This document shows, piece by piece, positions 1 through 6,358 of a DNA stretch of 64,000 nucleotides. Position 1 is the first letter of the stretch, and each line of letters opens with the position of its first letter. The notes below the pieces were generated by a model. It did no database searches, was not told the DNA's origin, and worked only from the letters and a program-made list of their open reading frames with translations. A program made the translations under genes and the position numbers. Origin of the DNA: Clostridia bacterium (GTDB lineage: Bacteria > Bacillota > Clostridia > Christensenellales > Borkfalkiaceae); the NCBI GenBank assembly GCA_017465145.1, contig JAFTWU010000009.1, positions 186,001-250,000 on the forward strand, in the 5' to 3' direction.

Positions 1-686
1 TAGTTGCACACGAATATTTAGGCGACACCTTAGTAAAGGCAGACAAAAACCAAGTATTCGTAAGGGTAGTTGACCACTTGTTTACACCCTACGGTGCGTT
101 GGCACTTATCTCTGGCTTATTAATTTCCGCAATCGTTGCAGCGTCAATGAGCACGGCAGATAGTCAACTTTTAGCATCTTCTTCAGCGTTCTCTTCAGAT
201 TTCTATAAAACGACCATTAAAAAGAACGCAAGCAACAAAGAACTTTTATGGGTTGGCAGAATTTCAGTTATCGCGTTAACCGTTTTAGCAACGGGGCTTG
301 CAATTGTCGTATACTTTGCAAAAATCGATGGCATTATGTCGCTAGTTTCTGCCGCTTGGTCAATCTTTGGCGCGGCGTTTGGTCCGGTAGTTCTTCTTGC
401 ACTATTCTGGAAGAGATTTAACTTTAAGGGCGCGGTTGCAAGCATTATCACGGGCTTTGCAGTTTCAATTTTATGGATGGTTTTATTCAACCTTGAATAT
501 TACGGTTTCGATAGCGTAATCTTTAACACTAGCCTATACGAACTTGTTCCCGGCTTTATCGTTGGCTTAATAGTTGGTATCGTAGTTTCACTTTGCACCA
601 AAAAGCCTTCTAAAGAAGTTGAAGAACTTTTCGATAGCGTTGGCAAGTGCGTTGAAACTGAAGAAAAAATTGCCGTTGCAAAATAA
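1..686 (+). CDS. putP: Sodium:solute symporter, PutP type (3' part)
   Basis: C-terminal part of a sodium:solute symporter (SSS family), most like the sodium/proline symporter PutP. The frame is open from base 3, so the gene starts before the window. The stretch MSTADSQLL...SSAFSSDFYK matches the conserved PutP segment after TM8 (MSTIDSQLL-SS-DFYK type). Several hydrophobic helices follow (about codons 85-105, 115-135, 140-165 and 175-195), then a short charged tail. An L-proline substrate is inferred from this resemblance; other SSS substrates are possible. A strong hairpin terminator follows at 746-783. Confidence 0.85.
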   Translation, partial: VAHEYLGDTLVKADKNQVFVRVVDHLFTPYGALALISGLLISAIVAASMSTADSQLLASSSAFSSDFYKTTIKKNASNKELLWVGRISVIALTVLATGLAIVVYFAKIDGIMSLVSAAWSIFGAAFGPVVLLALFWKRFNFKGAVASIITGFAVSILWMVLFNLEYYGFDSVIFNTSLYELVPGFIVGLIVGIVVSLCTKKPSKEVEELFDSVGKCVETEEKIAVAK

Positions 687-745
687 CGTTAAGCGATATA
701 TTACCCAATAATATATTAAAGGGCTAATACTTAAAAAACTTAATT

Positions 746-783
746 TTGCGTATACTTACTTTGTGGGTATACGCAATTTTTTT
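746..783 (+). terminator. Rho-independent terminator after putP
   Basis: Perfect 10-bp arms TTGCGTATAC (746-755) and GTATACGCAA (767-776), an 11-base loop, then seven T. The loop contains the GTG at 763 that would otherwise be the first usable start of the next gene. Confidence 0.85.
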
Positions 784-1386
784 AACGGTGAGCGCGGAAG
801 GAGAGCGCTTAAAATAATAACTAAAATTTGCCTAAGCATTATAATTGCAACTTGGGGCGTAATAGGGGTAACTTATGCCGTAAGAAGTATACAGCGCAAC
901 CATTTTTACCCTATAAAATATAAAGAAATCGTTATAGAAAACGCGGTAAATAACGGCTTAGACCCCTATCTAGTGTTTGCCGTAATCAAGGTGGAAAGCG
1001 GTTTTAATAATAAGGCGGTAAGTAATAGGGGCGCAATAGGGCTTATGCAATTAACCCCAACCACCGCAAGTTATATGGCGGGTTTTACGGGTGATAGCGT
1101 GCTAGACTTAACGGACGCTAGCCTTAATATAAAACTAGGTTGCAAGTATATTTCATACTTAATGATGCGCTTTAAAAGCACTAAAACGGCACTTGTCGCA
1201 TACAACGCGGGGGAAGGCAACGTTGCAGTTTGGCTAACCAAAAAAGAATATAGTAAAGACGGAATAAACCTAGATAATATCCCCTTTAACGAAACACGAG
1301 AATATATTAAAAGAATAGAAAAAAGTTTTTCAAAATATAAAAATTTATACGGTAATATTGTTGACAAAGATAAAAATTTTGAGTAA
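763..1386 (+). CDS. Membrane-anchored lytic transglycosylase (SLT domain)
   Basis: Lytic transglycosylase cutting the MurNAc-GlcNAc bond of peptidoglycan. A single N-terminal membrane helix (about residues 18-40) acts as uncleaved anchor, so the enzyme faces outward. The SLT domain (about 57-190) has the catalytic Glu in VIKVESGFNN, followed by SNRGAIGLMQLTP and the late AYNAGEGNV motif, all family-1 hallmarks. The length of about 207 residues is normal. The start is doubtful: GTG 763 lies in the loop of the putP terminator and has no ribosome-binding site. A good AAGGAG (798-803) is followed in frame only by ATA codons at 814 and 817. The coding end overlaps the promoter of the next tRNA. 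Confidence 0.85.
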   Translation: MGIRNFFNGERGRRALKIITKICLSIIIATWGVIGVTYAVRSIQRNHFYPIKYKEIVIENAVNNGLDPYLVFAVIKVESGFNNKAVSNRGAIGLMQLTPTTASYMAGFTGDSVLDLTDASLNIKLGCKYISYLMMRFKSTKTALVAYNAGEGNVAVWLTKKEYSKDGINLDNIPFNETREYIKRIEKSFSKYKNLYGNIVDKDKNFE

Positions 1387-1389
1387 TAT
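1361..1389 (+). promoter_or_regulatory. Promoter of tRNA-Leu(GAG)
   Basis: TTGACA (1361-1366), 17-base spacer, TAATAT (1384-1389), placing the start of transcription just before the tRNA. It lies inside the last codons of the transglycosylase gene. Confidence 0.75.
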
Positions 1390-1403
1390 ATAAAGGCTAA
1401 CGC

Positions 1404-1486
1404 GTGAGGGTGGCGGAATTGGCAGACGCGTACGTTTGAGGGGCGTATGGTTATCCGTGTGGGTTCAAGTCCCATCCTTCACACCA
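1404..1486 (+). tRNA. tRNA-Leu, anticodon GAG
   Basis: 83 bases with encoded CCA. The acceptor stem GTGAGGG pairs with CCTTCAC (one G-U), discriminator A. The anticodon loop TTGAGGG gives anticodon GAG, reading CUU and CUC. There is a long class-II variable arm and a T-arm GTGGG-TTCAAGT-CCCAT. The D-arm TGGCGGAATTGGCAGACGCG is typical of leucine tRNAs. Confidence 0.95.
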
Positions 1487-1494
1487 ACAAAAAA

Positions 1495-1521
1495 GGATGC
1501 ACAAAGTTGCATCCTTTTTTA
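1495..1521 (+). terminator. Terminator after tRNA-Leu(GAG)
   Basis: GGATGCA (1495-1501) pairs with TGCATCC (1508-1514), followed by six T. It lies nine bases after the CCA end. Confidence 0.85.
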
Positions 1522-1696
1522 TTGTTATAGTATAAGAGATAAATGGAATTGCTTATAAATTGCATATTGAGAACAAAAAAGGGTTGCTAGAAGTATTTAG
1601 ATAGAGTGTAATATATAATATGCTACGGTTTAGACAAAACCCGCATTTAGTTATGTATAAACTAGCAGAGAAATATAAATGGAAGTATATTAGAAA
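1522..1696 (+). other. AT-rich intergenic stretch
   Basis: About 175 bases between the tRNA terminator and the small ORF. I see no gene. There are possible -10 hexamers (TATAAT-like around 1615-1622) but no convincing matched -35 box. Confidence 0.4.
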
Positions 1697-1843
1697 ATGA
1701 CAGAAAAAATAACTTGTATAGATGACCGTTTATTGACAACTGACGAGATTAAAGAAAAACTTAAAGATGTTCCAGAGGAAGATTTAGAGCAATTTCGTAA
1801 AGAAGCAGAAGAGTACAAAAAAAGACATGGAATTGACGATTAA
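1697..1843 (+). CDS. Small acidic orphan protein, 48 residues
   Basis: ATG at 1697 with GGAAG about 12 bases upstream, ending at TAA 1841-1843. The 48-residue product is highly charged, with a predicted helix rich in Glu, Asp and Lys (about residues 16-45) and no membrane segment or signal. I recognise no family. Its own terminator hairpin starts at the stop codon, so it looks like a free-standing small transcript. Its acidic helical character recalls antitoxin-type or regulatory small proteins, but there is no partner gene beside it, so no function is proposed. Confidence 0.55.
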   Translation: MTEKITCIDDRLLTTDEIKEKLKDVPEEDLEQFRKEAEEYKKRHGIDD

Positions 1844-1871
1844 GCACTACCCAAGAGGGCGGTGCTTTTTT
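1842..1871 (+). terminator. Terminator after the 48-residue ORF
   Basis: AAGCAC (1842-1847) pairs with GTGCTT (1862-1867), with an inner CCC/GGG stem, followed by a T-run (1866-1871). It overlaps the stop codon. Confidence 0.75.
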
Positions 1872-1973
1872 ATTGGTAAAAACGGGAACAAGCCCGATTT
1901 ACATACTAGGTGAGCCGAAACCAAACGGTCTGTCTTTTTTAATATCTATATTAAAAAATCTTCAAAATAATAC

Positions 1974-2002
1974 TTGTTTTATCAAAGATAAAAGTTTATA
2001 AT
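1974..2002 (+). promoter_or_regulatory. Promoter upstream of the acyltransferase
   Basis: TTGTTT (1974-1979), 17-base spacer, TATAAT (1997-2002). The leader to the ATG at 2030 is about 20 bases and carries GGAG. Confidence 0.6.
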
Positions 2003-2029
2003 GTAAAATAGGGCTATGTTGGAGTATAT

Positions 2030-3259
2030 ATGACAAAGGATAAAAAATCTAAACAAAATAAATGGATAAAACCGCGCCATAAATTTGCAAGAAATTTAAT
2101 TTATTGGTGCTATTTGCCATACGTTAAAAGAAAATATCACGTTAATATTGAAAAGTTTGCAAATCAAGGAGATAGACAATATCTTATTTTATTAAATCAC
2201 CAAACGGCTTTCGACCAATTTTTAGTTGGCGGTGCTTTTGACGGCCCCGTTTACTACGTTGCAACTGAAGATATTTTCACACTTGGTTTTTTATCAAAAA
2301 TTATAAAATTTTTCGTTGCGCCTATTCCCATTAAAAAGCAAGCAACAGACGTAAGTGCAGTTTTAACTTGCAAAAGGATAGTTAAAGAAGGCGGAACAAT
2401 TGCCGTTATGCCCGAAGGCAACAGAACGTATAGTGGCGAAACGGTTAATATAAACCCCGCAATAGTTGGGCTTGCAAAACTGTTAAAACTCCCCATAGTA
2501 TTTTTTCGTATAGAAGGGGGCTACGGCGTTCACCCAAGGTGGAGCGACGCTATTAGAAAAACTTCTAGTATGCGCGCATACGTATCTAGGGTTATGGAAG
2601 TTGATGAATATATCAATTTAGATAACGACGCCTTATACGACTTAATTAAAACCGAACTCTACGTTGACGAAACCAAAGTCGAAGGTGAATATACTCACAA
2701 AAATCTAGCCGAATATTTAGAACGCGTTTTATACGTTTGCCCAAACTGTGGACTTGCGGAATTCGTAACTAAAAAAGACGAAATAGAGTGTAAAAAATGC
2801 CACCTTAAAGCAAAATATTTGCCAAACAAACAGTTTAAGGTAATTAACGGCAACCTTCCTTTTACGTCGGTAAAAGATTGGTATAACTATCAAAACGAAT
2901 ATATAAATAATTTAGACCTATCTACCTTTAACGATAGCATTATTTTTGAAGATAAAAAGGTAAAATTATTCAACGTTTTCCCATATAAAAGAAAAAATAA
3001 ACTTAGCACTGTTGCTACAATAACGGCGTATAACGATAAAATAGTTTTGGCGTATAAAAAGCAAAATATCCTTTTGCCTTTAGATGAAATTTCCGTTGCA
3101 ACCGTGCTTGGCAAAAACAAGTTAAACGTTTATTGTAACGATAAAGTATATCAAATTAAAGGTGATAAGCGCTTTAACGCCTTAAAATACGTTAACCTTT
3201 ACTACCACTATAAAAACGAAAAAGGGGGAGATAAAAATGGTAGATTTTTGGGACTTTAG
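2030..3259 (+). CDS. PlsC-like acyltransferase with zinc-ribbon and C-terminal extension
   Basis: Probable 1-acyl-glycerol-3-phosphate-type acyltransferase of membrane lipid synthesis. The PlsC domain spans about residues 30-200, with the HX4D catalytic motif in LNHQTAFDQ and the substrate motif PEGNRTYSG. The family is usually 200-250 residues; this protein has 409. The extra part holds a four-cysteine zinc ribbon (CPNC...CKKC, about 238-258) and a beta-rich C-terminal domain resembling bacterial PH-like folds (about 290-395; inferred). ATG 2030 has GGAG at the right distance. The 3' end overlaps the gltS start by 23 bases, so the two are co-transcribed. Substrate unknown. Confidence 0.8.
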   Translation: MTKDKKSKQNKWIKPRHKFARNLIYWCYLPYVKRKYHVNIEKFANQGDRQYLILLNHQTAFDQFLVGGAFDGPVYYVATEDIFTLGFLSKIIKFFVAPIPIKKQATDVSAVLTCKRIVKEGGTIAVMPEGNRTYSGETVNINPAIVGLAKLLKLPIVFFRIEGGYGVHPRWSDAIRKTSSMRAYVSRVMEVDEYINLDNDALYDLIKTELYVDETKVEGEYTHKNLAEYLERVLYVCPNCGLAEFVTKKDEIECKKCHLKAKYLPNKQFKVINGNLPFTSVKDWYNYQNEYINNLDLSTFNDSIIFEDKKVKLFNVFPYKRKNKLSTVATITAYNDKIVLAYKKQNILLPLDEISVATVLGKNKLNVYCNDKVYQIKGDKRFNALKYVNLYYHYKNEKGGDKNGRFLGL

Positions 3260-4640
3260 CGTTTGGGGTTTTTTAGACCTTATCGCAGTTTTACTATTAA
3301 GTTTACTAGTTGCTAACGCACTAAAGCGTACCGTAAAATTTATTCGCAATTCATTAATTCCCACTTCCGTTTTGGGTGGCTTGATACTTTTAATAATAAG
3401 CATAGTATACAGTTCAATAACGGGCGAAAACATTTTTAACACGGCTTTCTTTGGCGGTAACGGGGTAGACGCACTTGAATTAATTACATATCACACCTTA
3501 GCGCTTGGCTTTATTGCAACGTCCTTTAAGGGTGGCAAAAATAAGGTAACTAAAAAGAGAGCCAACGAAATTTTCAATACGGGCGTAACCACCGTTTCAA
3601 CCTATCTTTTGCAAGCGGTGTTTGGGCTTGGCATAACCATTTTAATCGCGCTAGGCGTTAAAGATTTCTTTTCGGCGGCGGGCGTTTTACTTCCCTTTGG
3701 CTACGGTCAAGGCACGGGACAAGCGTTAAACTACGGCAACATTTACGAAACGGACTTTGGCTTTGTCGGTGGAAAAAGTTTCGGCTTAACTATCGCTGCG
3801 CTTGGTTTTTTAAGCGCAAGCATAGGCGGTGTTATCCACCTAAACATCTTAAAGCGTAAAAAAGGCGTATCAGCATTTACCGAAACCGCCACTATGCTAA
3901 AAGAAAACCAAATTCAATCGGAAAAGGAAATTCCTATGAACGGCAGTATGGATAAGTTAACCGTGCAAATAGCGTTAATCGTTATCGCATACGTGCTAAC
4001 ACACCTTGCAATGTTCGGTCTTGGTAAACTTTTACCGGGTATGAAGTCGGTAATTTACGGTTTCAACTTCCTTATCGGCGTGCTTATGGCAACACTAGTT
4101 AAACTTGTTATGAATTTGCTTAACAAGGGCAAGGTTATCAAAAGACAATACACCAACGACTTTTTGATTGATAGAATAGGTAACGCCTGCTTTGATATAA
4201 TGGTAGTTGCTGGTATTGCCGCAATTAACTTGCAACTTATAAAACAATATTGGTGGATACTATTAATACTTGGCGTAGTCGGTTTAGTAATAACTTACCT
4301 TTACAATTTGTTGGTTGCGCGCACCTTATTCAAAGACTATCAACAAGAACAATTCCTTGCAATGTACGGTATGCTTACGGGAACGGCAAGCACGGGCATA
4401 ATGTTACTTCGCGAACTAGACCCCGATTTCAAAACCCCCGTTTCAGATAATTTAGTTTATCAAAATTTCCCTGCAATAGTATTTGGTTTCCCGCTAATGC
4501 TACTTGCAACGTTTGCACCTAAAGAACCTATTTTAACGCTAATAATTTTGGTTGCCTTTTTCTTGGTGATGAACGTAATTTTGTTCCGTTCTTTCATTTT
4601 CAAAAGGCGCAAAAAGAAAACCGTTCAAGAAGAAAAATAA
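3237..4640 (+). CDS. gltS: Sodium/glutamate symporter GltS family
   Basis: 467-residue membrane protein of the glutamate:Na+ symporter (ESS) family, importing glutamate with sodium. About ten or more hydrophobic helices are visible. The glycine-rich reentrant segment LLPFGYGQGTGQALNYG (about 150-167) and the later LTGTASTGIMLLRELDP (about 380-396) are the two repeated core motifs of GltS. GGGGGAG at 3226 precedes ATG 3237, inside the end of the acyltransferase gene. The C-terminus is basic. Slightly longer than E. coli GltS (about 400). Exact substrate is not certain. Confidence 0.85.
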   Translation: MVDFWDFSVWGFLDLIAVLLLSLLVANALKRTVKFIRNSLIPTSVLGGLILLIISIVYSSITGENIFNTAFFGGNGVDALELITYHTLALGFIATSFKGGKNKVTKKRANEIFNTGVTTVSTYLLQAVFGLGITILIALGVKDFFSAAGVLLPFGYGQGTGQALNYGNIYETDFGFVGGKSFGLTIAALGFLSASIGGVIHLNILKRKKGVSAFTETATMLKENQIQSEKEIPMNGSMDKLTVQIALIVIAYVLTHLAMFGLGKLLPGMKSVIYGFNFLIGVLMATLVKLVMNLLNKGKVIKRQYTNDFLIDRIGNACFDIMVVAGIAAINLQLIKQYWWILLILGVVGLVITYLYNLLVARTLFKDYQQEQFLAMYGMLTGTASTGIMLLRELDPDFKTPVSDNLVYQNFPAIVFGFPLMLLATFAPKEPILTLIILVAFFLVMNVILFRSFIFKRRKKKTVQEEK

Positions 4641-4664
4641 CCTTAACACATACGAAAATTAAAC

Positions 4665-4697
4665 AAAAAAGCAAGTGGAATTTTCCACTTGCTTTTT
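4665..4697. terminator. Bidirectional terminator between gltS and galM
   Basis: GCAAGTGGAA (4671-4680) pairs with TTCCACTTGC (4683-4692), flanked by an A-run on the left and a T-run on the right, so it can serve both convergent genes. Confidence 0.85.
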
Positions 4698-4728
4698 CTT
4701 TTTTATCGTTTACTTGTTAATGCAAAAA

Positions 4729-5772
4729 TTATTCAACGCAAAATTCAAATCTAATTTTTTCGCTATATTTTTCGCCGGCTTTTATAACGCCGTTGCGCGC
4801 GCTTTCTTGGTGCACGCCGTCTGGGTGAAATTGGCACTCTAAACAAAACGCCTTGTGCATACCGTCTTTTTCGCCACCCATAACTTCAAATTCGGTGGGG
4901 TAGTTGTTAGAGTAAAAAACAACGACGGGATAGGTGGTATAAACCTTTAATTTAATCCCGCTATCTTTATAATATGCACTAGCGCAAACCTTTTCAAAAT
5001 CTTCACTATTCAAAAAGAACTGATGGTCGTATCCGCGCGTGTGCGCTTGCATATCTTTATCGTATAAATAGTCGCCAATTTTTTTTGGAACTCTAAAATC
5101 AAAAACCCTAGTAGCGGGCACTTTGTCTGTGATAATAAACCTATCGTTTAATTTACCTATCTTATCGGCATTAATATATAGCATAGTGTCGTTAACGGCA
5201 CTTTTAATATTGCCCGAAAGGTTAAAATAAACGTGGTTAGTAAGGTTTAATAAAACGCTACTGTCGGCAATAGCACCGTAAATAATATCTACGATATTTT
5301 TATCTTTATAAATCCTATACGTAACGCTAATATCAACGTTGCCACGATATCCACCTTCGCCGTCGGGTGAGAAAGCGTAAAAGATAACGTCGCAAAAAGT
5401 TTTGCGCTTAACAAGGTTATAATTAAAGTTTTTGTTGCTTAAACCAAGCGCGCCACCGTGCAAATTGTCTATATTCATATTGTTTTTTTCTAAACAAGAA
5501 GTAACGCCGTCTAGCGTATAAGATGCACCCGCTAATCTACCCGCAGTTCTTCCTACCGTTTTGCCGTGATAATCGTCTGCTAAAAGATAATTTTCATAAC
5601 TTTTCGGGGCAAGGGTAACCAAAACCTGTTCGCCACGATTATTTGGTAAGTAAAGCCCCCTTATGCTAGCCCCATAGGTGCATAATTCGGCTTTTAACCC
5701 CGCGTTGTTTTCCACGGTAATTTCGGTAATTAACTTACCTTTAACCTTTAATTTACGCTTAAAAACTTGCAT
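4729..5772 (-). CDS. galM: Aldose 1-epimerase (mutarotase)
   Basis: Cytoplasmic mutarotase interconverting alpha and beta anomers of aldoses such as galactose. 347 residues, normal for the family. Conserved parts: the sugar-binding NLHGGALGLS segment, catalytic His in LTNHVYFNLSG, and the catalytic Glu region CLECQFHPDG near the C-terminus. The frame is open to 5811, but ATG 5772 is chosen because AAGGAA lies seven bases upstream and a promoter lies just behind it. No other galactose genes adjoin it. A distant relative (DUF4432) lies at 46.5 kb. Confidence 0.92.
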   Translation of the reverse strand: MQVFKRKLKVKGKLITEITVENNAGLKAELCTYGASIRGLYLPNNRGEQVLVTLAPKSYENYLLADDYHGKTVGRTAGRLAGASYTLDGVTSCLEKNNMNIDNLHGGALGLSNKNFNYNLVKRKTFCDVIFYAFSPDGEGGYRGNVDISVTYRIYKDKNIVDIIYGAIADSSVLLNLTNHVYFNLSGNIKSAVNDTMLYINADKIGKLNDRFIITDKVPATRVFDFRVPKKIGDYLYDKDMQAHTRGYDHQFFLNSEDFEKVCASAYYKDSGIKLKVYTTYPVVVFYSNNYPTEFEVMGGEKDGMHKAFCLECQFHPDGVHQESARNGVIKAGEKYSEKIRFEFCVE

Positions 5773-5801
5773 AATAATTCCTTGAAAATTTACTACAAAA
5801 A

Positions 5802-5830
5802 ATGATAGCACAAAAACTAAGCAAAATCAA
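5802..5830 (-). promoter_or_regulatory. Promoter of galM
   Basis: On the minus strand: TTGATT (5830-5825), 17-base spacer, TATCAT (5807-5802). Confidence 0.6.
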
Positions 5831-5860
5831 CACTAAAACGAAAAAAGGGCGTTTATAAAT

Positions 5861-5920
5861 AAACTTCAAAAAAACAAAAAAGGTTGCCTATAAAAACTTC
5901 AAAAAACAAAAAAGGTTGCC
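5861..5920. repeat. Two tandem copies of a ~30-base unit at the SRP RNA terminator
   Basis: The sequence AAACTTCAAAAAA(A)CAAAAAAGGTTGCCTA occurs twice back to back (about 5861-5890 and 5892-5920). Only the second copy is completed by GCAACCTT to form a terminator stem. Confidence 0.75.
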
Positions 5921-5936
5921 TACGTAAAGCAACCTT
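5905..5936 (-). terminator. Terminator of SRP RNA
   Basis: On the minus strand AAGGTTGC pairs with GCAACCTT (5936-5929 with 5919-5912), followed by a T-rich run. It lies 15 bases past the SRP RNA end. Confidence 0.8.
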
Positions 5937-5950
5937 AAATTTTCAAAAAA

Positions 5951-6214
5951 CCGTGCACTTACTTTGCCAAACGTCGCCGAAGCGTTAGCAAGGCAGGTAA
6001 CTACCCCAAAGCAACCTTATGGCACACGCTATCACTCCGCTTAGTGCTGCTGTATTCCTACTCTGACACGGTTCACGGCGAAACGTTGCATAAGACCTTG
6101 ATATCAACGTCCCTTACCTTACGCGGCCTTCCACGGCGCAAGTCTAGGTAAGCGTTCTGTTCCGCTAAGCGAATTGCGGATTACAGGGCATCGCTAACTC
6201 CCCACATAGCACGG
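5951..6214 (-). ncRNA. ffs: SRP RNA, large bacterial type (scRNA)
   Basis: 264-base RNA whose ends pair: CCGTGC at the 5' end with GCACGG at the 3' end. The 5' part has the Alu-domain sequence GTGGGGAGTTAGCGATGCCC followed by TGTAATCCGCAA, as in the Bacillus scRNA. The Ffh-binding domain IV is clear: GTCAGAGTAGGAATACAGCAGCAC, with a GGAA tetraloop and the asymmetric internal loop (split here as GTCAGAGTAG and GAATACAGCAGCAC). It guides nascent membrane and secreted proteins to SecYEG. Its own promoter and terminator are present. Confidence 0.95.
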
Positions 6215-6221
6215 TTTTAAC

Positions 6222-6250
6222 ATTGTAACTTAAAAAGTTAAAAATATCAA
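6222..6250 (-). promoter_or_regulatory. Promoter of SRP RNA
   Basis: Minus strand: TTGATA (6250-6245), 17-base spacer, TACAAT (6227-6222), seven bases before the mature 5' end. Confidence 0.8.
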
Positions 6251-6290
6251 GCATTTTTTGGTTAAAAAATTTTTTTCGACTAAAATTGAC

Positions 6291-6319
6291 TTTACAAAAC
6301 CCCTAAATATTAGTATACT
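6291..6319 (+). promoter_or_regulatory. Promoter of ileS
   Basis: TTTACA (6291-6296), 17-base spacer, TATACT (6314-6319). The leader is only about 35 bases, too short for a T-box. Divergent from the SRP RNA promoter, with 40 bases between the two -35 boxes. Confidence 0.7.
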
Positions 6320-6358
6320 AGTTAAGTATAATTATTATAAAGCACCAAGGAGCGCACA

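Noticed and set aside
1071-1475. 134-codon open frame on the minus strand across the tRNA-Leu(GAG) and transglycosylase gene
   Set aside because: Antisense to a tRNA and to a well-supported gene; no ribosome-binding site.
6320-6358. T-box leader for ileS
   Set aside because: The leader after the promoter is about 35 bases, too short, and no T-box sequence is present.
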